Part shown: positions 37,403-46,326 of the stretch, piece after piece | How the letters are laid out: each line of letters starts with the position of its first letter | How positions within the stretch are numbered: position 1 is the first letter of the stretch | Assembly (NCBI GenBank): GCA_044507605.1 | Contig: JBIQJI010000008.1 | Coordinates: 1-64,000, forward strand | Length of the DNA: 64,000 nucleotides | Direction: 5' to 3' | Source: Thermopolyspora sp044507605 | GTDB lineage: Bacteria; Actinomycetota; Actinomycetes; Streptosporangiales; Streptosporangiaceae | Made by a program: the position numbers and the translations under genes | The notes under the pieces: model-generated | The model's database searches: none | Told to the model about the DNA's origin: nothing | Seen by the model: only the letters and a program-made list of their open reading frames with translations

Positions 37403-38308
37403 TCAGCCGGTGCCCGTTGCGGCGGCCTCGATTTCGGCGCGGGTGGGCATGGAGCTGCTGGCTCCCTCGCGCTGCACCGACAGGGCCGCCGCCGCGGACG
37501 CGAAGGCGAGCGCCGCGGCCGGGGGGCGGCCCTCGACGCGGGCCACGGCGAGCGCGCCCACGAAGGTGTCGCCGGCCGCCGTTGTGTCCACCGCCCGCAC
37601 CTGGACGGCGGGCACGTGCAGCCGGGCGCCGTCGCGCGAGCCGTAGAGGGCGCCTCGGGAGCCGAGCGTGATGATCGCTTCGGGGACTCGGCCGAGCAGC
37701 GCGTCGAGGGCCTTGCCGGGGTCGGTGTGCCCGGTGATGGCGGCCGCCTCGTGTTCGTTCGGCACGAGCAGGTCCACGGCGTCCAGCAGCTCCGGCGGCA
37801 GCTCGCGGGCCGGGGCCGGGGTGAGGATCACCTGGGTGGGGGCGTCGCGCACGGCCAGCGCGGCCGCGACCACCCCCTCCAGGGGCAGCTCCAGTTGCAG
37901 CAGCAGCGTCGCCGACTCCGACATGACGGCCACGTCGGCGGCCGTGGGGCCCGTCATGGTGCCGTTGGCCCCCGGCACGACCACGATCGAGTTGCCGCCC
38001 TCGTCGTCGACCCGGATGTGCGCGATTCCCGACGGGCCGGGCTCGACCCGCAGGCGTTCCACGGCAACGCCGGCCGAGGTCAGCGTGTCGCGCAGCCGTG
38101 GTCCGAACGCGTCGTCGCCGACCGCCCCCAGGAACGTCACCCGGCCTCCGGCACGAGCGGCGGCGATCGCCTGGTTCGCTCCCTTTCCGCCCGGAATGAC
38201 GCGAAAATCCCGACCGGTGACGGTCTCTCCCCGTTCGGGAGCCACCGCCACGTACGCCACCAGGTCCATGTTCGCGCTGCCGAACACCGAGATCACACGG
38301 TCCGTCAT
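37403..38308 (-). CDS. rbsK: Ribokinase
   Basis: PfkB-family kinase of 301 aa making ribose 5-phosphate. The start VFGSANMDLVAYV, the GGKGANQAIAAARAG substrate loop and the catalytic DTTAAGDTFVGALA are those of ribokinase. ATG 38308 follows GGAGG. It lies 205 bases after four ADP-ribosylglycohydrolase-family genes on the same strand, so it probably handles ribose set free by them. A promoter of its own in the gap cannot be excluded. Confidence 0.88.
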   Translation of the reverse strand: MTDRVISVFGSANMDLVAYVAVAPERGETVTGRDFRVIPGGKGANQAIAAARAGGRVTFLGAVGDDAFGPRLRDTLTSAGVAVERLRVEPGPSGIAHIRVDDEGGNSIVVVPGANGTMTGPTAADVAVMSESATLLLQLELPLEGVVAAALAVRDAPTQVILTPAPARELPPELLDAVDLLVPNEHEAAAITGHTDPGKALDALLGRVPEAIITLGSRGALYGSRDGARLHVPAVQVRAVDTTAAGDTFVGALAVARVEGRPPAAALAFASAAAALSVQREGASSSMPTRAEIEAAATGTG

Positions 38309-38513
38309 CCGACCTCCATCCCAACCTGCCCGCCCTCGGGGCCGCACCCGGCGCCCTCCCGGCCGGCATGGCCATGAAGCGCCCGACCGGGAACGCCCGT
38401 CCAGATGTCCCATCCTCGATGCCCCGGCCCCAAGCGCCGAACGTCGAGGCGACGCGTTCCCCGTGGCGGGGCGGGTGGTGCGTGGGCTCGGTCCTGGTCG
38501 AGAGGGCCGGGCA

Positions 38514-39893
38514 TCAGGCTGCTCCCGCCACTTTCAGGGTGCGGTCCGTCAGCTCGGTGAAGCCGATGCCGTCGAAGCCGGGCAGGCTGCTCGACAGGGG
38601 GCCCGGCAGGACCCACTGCGGGGGGATGCGGGAGGCGCCGAGCAGGGCGCCCATGATCGAGCCGACGGTCGCGCCGGCCGAGTCGGCGTCCCAGCCGGCC
38701 GTGACCGCGCCGGCGATCGCGGCGGTGAAGTCGCCCCGCGCGTGGGTCAGCGCGGCCGCGATGAGGGCCGCGTTGTTGATCGTGTGCACCCAGTGCAGGG
38801 TGCCGTGCCGCTCGTACAGGCGGTCGACGACCCGCTCGAAGTCCGGCTCGCGGGCCGCGTCGGCCACCGCCTGCCGTACGGCTCGGGCGAGCCGCGACCC
38901 GGGCGGCACCACGGCCAGCCCGGCGGCCACGACCTCCTCCGCCGACGACGCCACCAGCGCCGTGGCGCACATCGCGGCCACGAACATCGCGCCGTAGACG
39001 CCGTTGGCGGTGTGGCTGAGGCGGGCGTCGCGGTGCGCGAGCTCCGCCGCAGTCGCCGGGTCGCCGGGGGCGGCCCAGCCGTAGGCGTCGGCGCGGATCA
39101 GCGCGCCGATCCACTCCCGGAACGGGTTGCGGTACGTCGCCGTCTCCGGCGGCTCCAGCCCCATCAGCAGGTTGCGGTACGCCACCCGCTCGGCCGTGAA
39201 CACCCGCCCGCCGGGCAGCTCGTCCAGCCAGGCCCGGGCGACGTCCTCGGTGCCGAAGTCCCGGCCGTGGCGTTCCAGGATCGACAGCGCGAGCATGGCG
39301 AAGTTGAGGTCGTCGTCTTCGGGCACGGCGCCGATGTTCTCGGCGAGCGAGTTGGCGGCGCTGCGCCGGTTCCACGGCCACCTGCGGGCCACGTCGGCCG
39401 GCAGCCCGGCGGCCGTGAACCAGCCGCGCACCGGCCGGTTGCCGGTGGCCTCGGCGATCTCCCGGATGCCCTCCCGGGGGATCTTCTCCACCGGCTTGCC
39501 CAGCACGCACCCGGCCACCCGCCCCACCCAGGCCCCACGCACCCGGTCGGCGAGCCCGGTGTCGCCGGCGGGTGAGGCGGCGGTCGTCGGTGAGGTCGGG
39601 TGAGCGGGCCAGTCGGGGCAGGCGGTGATGATGGCGGGGAGGTCGGTGGGTTCGGGGAGGGGGGAGGGGAGGGCCGCCAGTTCGTCGAGGGTCTGTTCGG
39701 CCAGGCGGCGGAGACCGGGCGGGGCGGGGGTGGGTGATGCGCCGGCGCGGGGTGGGGCGCCGTGGCCGCCTGCCGCGTGCCAGCGGGCGGCGATGGCGCG
39801 GGCGTCTCGGCCGTCTTCGGCGGCCTGGCGTAGCTCGTGGCCGACCAGGTCCTCGGGCTGCACCCAGGTGAGCCGGAGCAGGTGGGCGTCCAC
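38514..39893 (-). CDS. ADP-ribosylglycohydrolase family protein A
   Basis: A 459-residue member of the DraG/ARH fold. A variable N-terminal part of about 110 residues (LLRLTWVQPEDLVGHELRQA) precedes the domain. Metal-site motifs are PEDDDLNFAMLAL and WDADSAGATVGSIMGALLG, matching the two aspartate clusters of the family. The GTG start shares one base with the stop of gene B (TAGTG). The family cleaves N- or O-glycosidic bonds of ribose, classically in ADP-ribosylated proteins; here it is paired with an importer, so a small ribosyl compound is more likely. Confidence 0.88.
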   Translation of the reverse strand: MDAHLLRLTWVQPEDLVGHELRQAAEDGRDARAIAARWHAAGGHGAPPRAGASPTPAPPGLRRLAEQTLDELAALPSPLPEPTDLPAIITACPDWPAHPTSPTTAASPAGDTGLADRVRGAWVGRVAGCVLGKPVEKIPREGIREIAEATGNRPVRGWFTAAGLPADVARRWPWNRRSAANSLAENIGAVPEDDDLNFAMLALSILERHGRDFGTEDVARAWLDELPGGRVFTAERVAYRNLLMGLEPPETATYRNPFREWIGALIRADAYGWAAPGDPATAAELAHRDARLSHTANGVYGAMFVAAMCATALVASSAEEVVAAGLAVVPPGSRLARAVRQAVADAAREPDFERVVDRLYERHGTLHWVHTINNAALIAAALTHARGDFTAAIAGAVTAGWDADSAGATVGSIMGALLGASRIPPQWVLPGPLSSSLPGFDGIGFTELTDRTLKVAGAA

Positions 39894-41038
39894 TATGCGC
39901 CGTCCTCGGTGAGGCGGGCGAACGCGGTCTCGTGGGCGCGGCGGCGGGCCAGGTCGCGGGCGTGGACGTCGCGGGCGACGCGGGCGATGGCCAGGCCGGG
40001 GGCGATCAGGTCCATGCGGCTGGCCGCGGCGATGTCGGTGAGCCAGTCGGCGGGTACGGCGGCGAGGCCGCCGAGGGCGCCGGCGATGGCTCCGCCCATG
40101 CCGGCGATGGAGTCGGCGTCGCGGCCGTAGTTGACTCCGCCGAGCACGGTGTCGCGGTAGTCGCCTTTGGCGATGAGCAGGAACGCGAGGGCCATCGGCA
40201 GTTCTTCGATGCTGTGCAGCCGGCTCGGCCGGCGGGCGCCGAGGCCCTGGTCGCGGTAGGTGTCGGCGACGGTGTCGTAGGGAGCCATGGCGGCGCGCAG
40301 CGGCGGCGCCGCTTCGGACCAGTGGCCGATGTCGCGGGCCACGGTGCAGACGGCGTCGATGGCGGCGCGGGTGCCGTCGTGGGCGAGCCGCAGGCAGGTG
40401 GCGACGACGGAGTCGGCGGTGGCTCCGGGCCGCATGGCCTCGGCGACGGCGGCGGCCATCACTCCGGCGGCTTCGCGCCCGTAGCTGGACTGGTGGGCGC
40501 CGGCGACGTCGATCGCTTCGGCGTAGGCGCCGTCGGGGTCGGCGGCGTTGACGACGCCGACAGGGGCCATGTACATGGCGGCGCCGCAGTTGACGATGTT
40601 GCCGACTCCGGCTTCGCGCGGGTCCACGTGCCCGTAGTGCAGTCGCAGCACGAGCCATTTTTCGGCGAGGAACACCCGGTGGAGCGGCAGCGCCTCGGTC
40701 TCCAGTTCCGGGATCCACCGCTTTTCGTCCATCATCTCCGGCACGAGATGGTCGGCGACGGCGTAGGCGTCCAGGTGGCCGCCGACCCGCTCGTACACGC
40801 GGATCAGTGCGTGCGTCATCATCGTGTCGTCGGTCACGTGCCCGTCGCCCTTGTGGTACGGTGCGATGGGCCGCGCGTCGCGCCAGTTCTCGTGGTACGG
40901 CGGCACGATGCCTTCGACGGGCCCGCCGTAGCGCCGCCGGATCTGTTCCGGCGTCCACCCTTCGGTCGCGCCGCCGAGCGCGTCGCCGACGGCGACGCCG
41001 GCGATGCATCCGGTGGCCCGGTCCTCAAGCGGCGTCAT
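39893..41038 (-). CDS. ADP-ribosylglycohydrolase family protein B
   Basis: A 381-residue DraG/ARH-fold hydrolase with canonical metal residues: AVGDALGGATEG at the start, HVTDDTMMTHALIRVYERVG and, near the end, YGRDADSIAGMGGAIAGALGG. It is the most canonical of the four. ATG 41038 follows GGGGAG; its start overlaps the end of gene C by 14 bases. Confidence 0.9.
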   Translation of the reverse strand: MTPLEDRATGCIAGVAVGDALGGATEGWTPEQIRRRYGGPVEGIVPPYHENWRDARPIAPYHKGDGHVTDDTMMTHALIRVYERVGGHLDAYAVADHLVPEMMDEKRWIPELETEALPLHRVFLAEKWLVLRLHYGHVDPREAGVGNIVNCGAAMYMAPVGVVNAADPDGAYAEAIDVAGAHQSSYGREAAGVMAAAVAEAMRPGATADSVVATCLRLAHDGTRAAIDAVCTVARDIGHWSEAAPPLRAAMAPYDTVADTYRDQGLGARRPSRLHSIEELPMALAFLLIAKGDYRDTVLGGVNYGRDADSIAGMGGAIAGALGGLAAVPADWLTDIAAASRMDLIAPGLAIARVARDVHARDLARRRAHETAFARLTEDGA

Positions 41039-42041
41039 GGCGGTCTCCCCTTGCCAGTCCCCGAGCGATGTCAAGTAGATCCTTTCCCCTCATGTCCGGC
41101 AGGGCGCACCCGGACAGGCTGCGCACCGCCGTGCACCATTGGTCGGGCAGCGCCGCGTACCCGGTGGCCGCCCCGGTGAGGGCGCCGGTGAGCGCGGGGG
41201 CCGAGTCGGCCAGCGACGCCAGGCAGGCGGCGGCGGGTACGGCCGCCGCCAGTGCGCCGCCCGACACGTCGGCGAGGGCCAGCGCCACCGGCACCGTCTC
41301 CGCCGCCGACACGCCGTAGCTGTACACGTGGTCGAGCAGTGCCGCGTCGAGGGCGGGCACGGCCGCGAAGGGGTCGCCCGCCGCGCGGGCTGCCGTCAGC
41401 GCCGTGCGCGCGGCGTGGCCGATGGCGGTGTCGCCGGGCAGCTCGGCCATGGCGGCGGCCACGGCCGTGGCCATCGGCGCGCCGCCGACGAGCGCGTCGA
41501 CGGCCGCGGCGATGGCCGCGGCGCCGAGCACGCCGTCCTCGTCGTTGGTGACGTGGGCGTCGGGGCGCGGGTCGGCGCCCGCCGCCCCGAACGCCACGGC
41601 CCGTACGGCCGCGGCGTCGTCGAAGAAGTGCGGGTTGTCGTGCCCGCTCACGGGCGGCCGTTTGCCCGCCGCCAGGTTGTCGAGCGCGGTGCGGACCGAG
41701 ATCCTGGCCCGCAGCGTGTCGCGCCGGGCGGCCAGCCGCCCGAACGCCTCGGCCCGGTCGTCGTGGAGGGTCAGCGCCGTCCAGGCGAGCCATTCGGCGT
41801 CGTCCGACGGCCCGACGGCCAGCGGCTCCACGGGCTGGTTCAGCGCGAACGGCACCGGCAGTGTCGTGACGGCGTGGTCTTCGGCGAACGTGTCGAGTTC
41901 CCGGGCCAGCCGTCTGCTCCAGGGCGCCAGCAGCGCGGCCCGATGCCGTGCGGCGGGCCAGCCGGCGGCGTCGCCGATGGCCAGCCCGATGAACGCCCCT
42001 TCGATGCGGTCCGTGCGGTCCGTGCGGTCCCCCGAGGTCAT
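41025..42041 (-). CDS. ADP-ribosylglycohydrolase family protein C (degenerate motifs)
   Basis: A 338-residue family member with SDDAEWLAWTALTLHD where the N-terminal aspartates are expected, but ASLADSAPALTGALTGA in place of the usual GRDADT at the C-terminal metal site, leaving a single Asp. It also has a NDEDGVLGAAAI motif. Catalysis may be altered or lost. The tail-to-head spacing to gene D is four bases. Threefold 9-bp repeats near its start encode RTDRTDR. Confidence 0.82.
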   Translation of the reverse strand: MTSGDRTDRTDRIEGAFIGLAIGDAAGWPAARHRAALLAPWSRRLARELDTFAEDHAVTTLPVPFALNQPVEPLAVGPSDDAEWLAWTALTLHDDRAEAFGRLAARRDTLRARISVRTALDNLAAGKRPPVSGHDNPHFFDDAAAVRAVAFGAAGADPRPDAHVTNDEDGVLGAAAIAAAVDALVGGAPMATAVAAAMAELPGDTAIGHAARTALTAARAAGDPFAAVPALDAALLDHVYSYGVSAAETVPVALALADVSGGALAAAVPAAACLASLADSAPALTGALTGAATGYAALPDQWCTAVRSLSGCALPDMRGKDLLDIARGLARGDRHDAA

Positions 42042-42045
42042 CGCG

Positions 42046-43041
42046 TCAGTTCCCTTCCGTCGCGGCGGCGAGCTCGTCGGCCACGTCGAGGATGTGGCGG
42101 CCGGCGGTACCGGGGAGGCAGCGGCCGGTCACCGGGCCGATGCGGGCGGCCCAGCGGGAGGGCACGGCCGGTTCGCCGGCCCCGGCGCCGGCGAGGGCGC
42201 CGGCGATCGCGGCCGTGGTGTCGGCGTCGCGGCCCAGGTTGGCGGCGGTGATCACGGATTCGGCCACGTCGCCGCCCGCCACCAGGTACGCCGCGAACGC
42301 CAGGCCCACGGCCTCGGGGGCCAGGTCGGTCCAGGGGTAGTGGTGGGCGACCAGCGCGGCGTGCAGGTCGCCGGCCAGGGACCGCGCGCCGGGCGCCGGG
42401 TGCGGGGGCAGGCCGCGGTGGCGGGCGGCGATGGCGATGGCCGTGGAGAGGTTGCGGGCGGTCCAGGAGTCGGCGGGGACCGCCCGCAGGCCGGCTTCCG
42501 CCACCTCGGCGGGGGTGGCGCCCGTCATGGCGACGGCGACGGCCGCCGCCACGGCCACGCCGCCGTGGATGCCCTCGCCGGTGTGGCTGACGGCGCCGTC
42601 GGCGGCGACGAGGCGGGCCGCCTCGCCGGGGTCGCCGGTGGCCGCGATGCCGTACGGGGCGGCGCGCATGGCCAGGCCGTCGGACCAGCCGTGCGGGTGG
42701 GCGCGGCCGGTGAGCGGGGGGTGCAGGCCGCGCCGCAGGGCCCGCACGGTGCCGAGTTCGGAGAACCCGGCGCCGCGCATGGGCCCGTGGGCGCGGGCCA
42801 CGATCTGTTCCCGCCAGGCGGCCTCGGCCCGCTCGGCGGTCAGGTGGCGGCCGTGCCGGATCAGCAGGGACGCGGCGAAGATGGTGTACTCCGTGTCGTC
42901 CGTGCCGCCGCCTTCGATCTCGGTGAGCCGGCCCCAGCGCCGGGCGATCTGCTCGGGCGTGAGGTTCTCGGCCGGCCGGCCGAGGGCGTCGCCGGCGGCG
43001 AGGCCCAGCAGGCAGCCCCGTGCCCGCGACCGCCGGGGCAC
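42046..43041 (-). CDS. ADP-ribosylglycohydrolase family protein D
   Basis: A 331-residue DraG/ARH-fold hydrolase: RARGCLLGLAAGDALGRPAE at the start, GGTDDTEYTIFAASLL and LGRDADTTAAIAGALAGAG as metal sites, all canonical. GTG 43041 is chosen as it opens the domain; a TTG at 43182 overlapping the stop of the binding-protein gene (TTGA) would add 47 poorly conserved residues and is an alternative. Confidence 0.87.
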   Translation of the reverse strand: MPRRSRARGCLLGLAAGDALGRPAENLTPEQIARRWGRLTEIEGGGTDDTEYTIFAASLLIRHGRHLTAERAEAAWREQIVARAHGPMRGAGFSELGTVRALRRGLHPPLTGRAHPHGWSDGLAMRAAPYGIAATGDPGEAARLVAADGAVSHTGEGIHGGVAVAAAVAVAMTGATPAEVAEAGLRAVPADSWTARNLSTAIAIAARHRGLPPHPAPGARSLAGDLHAALVAHHYPWTDLAPEAVGLAFAAYLVAGGDVAESVITAANLGRDADTTAAIAGALAGAGAGEPAVPSRWAARIGPVTGRCLPGTAGRHILDVADELAAATEGN

Positions 43042-43178
43042 GGCCGCACGGTCCCCCGCCTCGCTCCTCGCCCCGGCCACGGGCGTGGCCCCGGGCTCGG
43101 CGCGGGCGGCGTCGCGGACCGCCCGCCCGGCCCTCGGGGCGGGCCGGGGGCCGGGCCGGTCGGTCGGGTGGTGCGGGG

Positions 43179-44495
43179 TCAATGGGTGTACCGCTCCAGG
43201 ACCTCGTTGCCCTCGTCGACGAGCTTCTTGGCGGTCTCGTCGAGGGTGGCCTTGTTCGCGAAGTACTCCTGGAGGGCCGGGGTGGCCACCTTGCTCTTCC
43301 ACTCGTCGAATCCGTCGATCTTCAGGTACGGCGCGACGACGAGGTTCTGGGCCGAGGCGGTGGCGACGTTCCAGCCGTTCTCGTCGGTGGTGAGCGCCGG
43401 GTCCTGGGCGGCCGCGCGGCTGGTGGGCAGCAGCCAGTCGCCCTTGGCGAGCTTGGCCTGGTTGGGGCCGTTGAGGAACCAGGAGACGAACTTGACCGCT
43501 TCGTCCGGGTGCTCGCTGTCGGCGGCGACGGACAGGGTCTGCGAGGTGGCGCCCTGGTTGGCGGTGATGCCCTTGAGCGGCGGGATGGTGACCCAGTCGA
43601 AGCCGTCGGGGGCCTGCTCGGCGACCTGCTGGCGCAGGTAGACGCCGGCGGGCAGCAGGGCGTACTTGCCGGCGAAGAAGCCGGGCAGCGGGTCGGCGGT
43701 GCCCATGCCGAGGGCGGACGTGTCGGCCGTCTTGTCCTTGTACAGCTGGTCGTGGATGCGCTGGAGCACTTCACGCTCCTCCGGCCCGACCTTGACGGTG
43801 GTCGTGCCGCCGGTGGTCTGGAAGAACGTGCCGTTGAAGTTCAGGGCCAGGTTGAGCACCCGGTTGACGGGCGACTTCAGCGCCCAGGCGACGCCGTGGG
43901 TGTCGCCTTTGGTGAGCTTCTTGCAGATCTGCTGGAATTCGTCCCAGGTCCACGGGTCGTCCGGGGTGGGGACGGCCACGCCGGCCTTGTCGAGCAGCTT
44001 CTTGTTGCCGATGATGACCTGCGACTCCTGCAGGAACGGCACGCCGTACACGCCCTGCCCGCCCTTGCCGTCGTCGAAGGTGACGGTGTCCCAGGCGGCC
44101 TGCGGGATGTCGTCCTTGAGCGCGGCGGGCAGCCTGGCGCTCAGGTCGAGCAGGTAGCCGCGGCCGGCGAAGCCGGCCAGCGCCGGGGAGTCGTCGTGGA
44201 TGATGTCGGGCGGGTCGCCGCCCTCGAACGACGTGACGAGCTGGTCGTTGACGTTGTCCCAGCTGCCTTGGACGTACTCCACCTGGATCGCCGGGTTGGC
44301 CTTGTTCCATTCGGCCACCAGCTCCTTGTTGGCGGCGATGGACTCCTTCTGCCAGGCGAGGCTGAGGAACTTGAGGTGGACCGTCTCGCCCTTCGCCGCG
44401 GATCCGCCGCCACCGCCGTCGTCGCCAGAGCCGCAGCCGGCGGTCAGCGCGAGGATCGCGGCGGCCGCGACCGCCAGCGCCCTTCTCACACCCAT
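43179..44495 (-). CDS. Extracellular solute-binding lipoprotein of the ribosyl-compound importer
   Basis: A 438-residue CUT1 binding protein. The signal peptide ends ILALTAGCGSGDD with lipobox Cys, followed by a Gly linker. Body motifs: FLSLAWQKESIAANKELVAEW, YVQGSWDNVNDQLVTSFEGG, DPPDIIHDDSPAL and the WTWDEF hinge stretch typical of sugar binding proteins. ATG 44495 follows GGGAGAAAG. It lies between permease genes and the four hydrolase genes; the ligand is inferred to contain ribose. Confidence 0.9.
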   Translation of the reverse strand: MGVRRALAVAAAAILALTAGCGSGDDGGGGGSAAKGETVHLKFLSLAWQKESIAANKELVAEWNKANPAIQVEYVQGSWDNVNDQLVTSFEGGDPPDIIHDDSPALAGFAGRGYLLDLSARLPAALKDDIPQAAWDTVTFDDGKGGQGVYGVPFLQESQVIIGNKKLLDKAGVAVPTPDDPWTWDEFQQICKKLTKGDTHGVAWALKSPVNRVLNLALNFNGTFFQTTGGTTTVKVGPEEREVLQRIHDQLYKDKTADTSALGMGTADPLPGFFAGKYALLPAGVYLRQQVAEQAPDGFDWVTIPPLKGITANQGATSQTLSVAADSEHPDEAVKFVSWFLNGPNQAKLAKGDWLLPTSRAAAQDPALTTDENGWNVATASAQNLVVAPYLKIDGFDEWKSKVATPALQEYFANKATLDETAKKLVDEGNEVLERYTH

Positions 44496-44516
44496 CAGAC
44501 TTTCTCCCATCGGGAC

Positions 44517-45389
44517 CTACCCCTTGACGGCCCCGGCCATCAGGCCGGATCGCAGCCGTCGCTGGATGATTGCGAAGAAGACGAGGCTCGGGATCGTCGC
44601 CATGAGCGAGGCCGCGGCGAGCGGTCCGAGCCGTGCGACGCCCTCGGGGCCGGTGAACTTCACCAGCGTCAGCGGCAGCGTCGCCACCTCCGGCTCCTTG
44701 AGGACGACCAGCGCGAACAGGAACTCGTTCCAGGACGAGATGAACGCGAACAGCAGCGTGGCCACCACCCCGGGCGCGAGCAGCGGCGCCACGATCCTGG
44801 TGAGCGCCAGCAGCCGGCCGGCGCCGTCGACGGCCGCGGCCTCCTCCAGCTGCGCCGGGATCGCGCGGACGTACCCCTGGAGCATCCACAGCGCGAACGG
44901 CAGGACGAACGTGACGTGCACCAGGGTGAGCCCGGGCAGCGTGTTCACGAGGTCCAGGTTCTTCAGCACCATGAACAGCGGAATGATGATCAGGATGAAC
45001 GGGAACACCTGGCTCACCAGCACCCAGCCGATCGCCAGGCGGCTCAGCAGGCCGCGGTAGCGGGCCAGGGCGTACGACGCGGGCAGCGCCAGCACGACGG
45101 TCAGCACCGACGTGGCGAGGGCGACGGCGAGGCTGCGCAGCGCGCTGCCGAGCAGGTCCTGCTCGGCGAACGCGTCGGCGAAGTTGGCGAGGGTGGGGTG
45201 CCGCGGGATCCACGTGGGGTCGAGGTTCGCCATCTCCTGCGGCGTCTTCAGCGCCGTCGACAGCAGCCACAGCAGCGGGAACGCCAGGAAGACCAGGTAG
45301 CCCAGCAGGGCGAGGTACTGCAGGGGCCGGGCCCCGCGCCCGCGCGGCCCGGTGCGCGCGCCCGCCTCGGCGCTCGTTTCGCGGCGCAT
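44517..45389 (-). CDS. Carbohydrate ABC transporter permease, MalG type
   Basis: A 290-residue membrane subunit with six spans. The EAA loop is LEEAAAVDGAGRLLALTRIVAP and the protein ends LRSGLMAGAVKG. One base separates it from the upstream permease gene; 21 bases separate it from the binding-protein gene. No ATPase gene is present, as in the other two importers here. Confidence 0.92.
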   Translation of the reverse strand: MRRETSAEAGARTGPRGRGARPLQYLALLGYLVFLAFPLLWLLSTALKTPQEMANLDPTWIPRHPTLANFADAFAEQDLLGSALRSLAVALATSVLTVVLALPASYALARYRGLLSRLAIGWVLVSQVFPFILIIIPLFMVLKNLDLVNTLPGLTLVHVTFVLPFALWMLQGYVRAIPAQLEEAAAVDGAGRLLALTRIVAPLLAPGVVATLLFAFISSWNEFLFALVVLKEPEVATLPLTLVKFTGPEGVARLGPLAAASLMATIPSLVFFAIIQRRLRSGLMAGAVKG

Positions 45390-45390
45390 G

Positions 45391-46326
45391 TCAGCTCGCC
45401 TCCCTGAACTGGTGCCACAGGTAGACGCCGAGCACGGCCAGCACGATGATCACGATGGCGACGCCGAGCATCGAGGCGTAGCCGAAGAAGCCGTACCGGA
45501 ACGCCTCCTCGTAGGCGAACAGCATCGGCAGCCGGGTGCGCCCGCCGGGGCCGCCCTGGGTGAGCACGTACACCAGGCCGAACTGGTTGATGTTCCACAC
45601 GAAGTCGAGCGAGGTGATGGCCGCGATGACGGGACGCAGTTGCGGCAGGGTGATGTGCCAGAAGCGCCGCCAGGCGCGGGCGCCGTCGACCTCGCCGGCC
45701 TCGTACAGCTCCTTGGGGACGTTCTGCAGCCCGGCGAGCAGCACGACGGTGGTCTGCGGCATGCCGATCCACACGCCCACGACGATCACCGCCGGGAGCG
45801 CGAGGCCGATGTCGTTGAGCCAGTCGATGTCCTGGTGCAGCAGGCCGATGTCGCGCAGCGTGGCGTTGAGGATGCCGGCGTTGGGGTGATAGACCAGGCG
45901 CCACATCAGCCCGATGACGACCGGCGGCATCGCCCACGGCACCACCGCCAGCACCCGCGCGAAGCCGCGGAACCGCAGGTCCTGGTCGAGCAGCAGGGCC
46001 AGGCCGAGCGAGGCGCAGAACTGCAGGAACGTGACCGAGACCGCCCAGATCATGCCGATGCGGAACGATGACCAGAAGTCGCCGTCGGACATGAGGTCGA
46101 AGAAGTTGGCGAGGCCGACGAACGACGTCTCGGCGTTGCGGCCGGAGCGGGCGTCGGTGAAGGCCAGGTAGACGCCGTAGAGCAGCGGGCCGAGGCTGAA
46201 CAGCGCCACCGGCACCAGCGCAGGCAGCATCAGCAGCAGCATTTCGCGCCGCCGCCTGGCCGCCACACGGCGGATCCGTGCCCTGGCGTCCGCCGGTCCG
46301 GTCGCGCGGGAGGCCGTCATGGTCAT
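45391..46326 (-). CDS. Sugar ABC transporter permease, MalF type
   Basis: A 311-residue membrane subunit: LLLMLPALVPVALFSLGPLLYG as first span, EAA loop YEAGEVDGARAWRRFWHITLP. Its ATG overlaps the regulator's stop (ATGA), so regulator and transporter are translated together. Confidence 0.92.
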   Translation of the reverse strand: MTMTASRATGPADARARIRRVAARRRREMLLLMLPALVPVALFSLGPLLYGVYLAFTDARSGRNAETSFVGLANFFDLMSDGDFWSSFRIGMIWAVSVTFLQFCASLGLALLLDQDLRFRGFARVLAVVPWAMPPVVIGLMWRLVYHPNAGILNATLRDIGLLHQDIDWLNDIGLALPAVIVVGVWIGMPQTTVVLLAGLQNVPKELYEAGEVDGARAWRRFWHITLPQLRPVIAAITSLDFVWNINQFGLVYVLTQGGPGGRTRLPMLFAYEEAFRYGFFGYASMLGVAIVIIVLAVLGVYLWHQFREAS

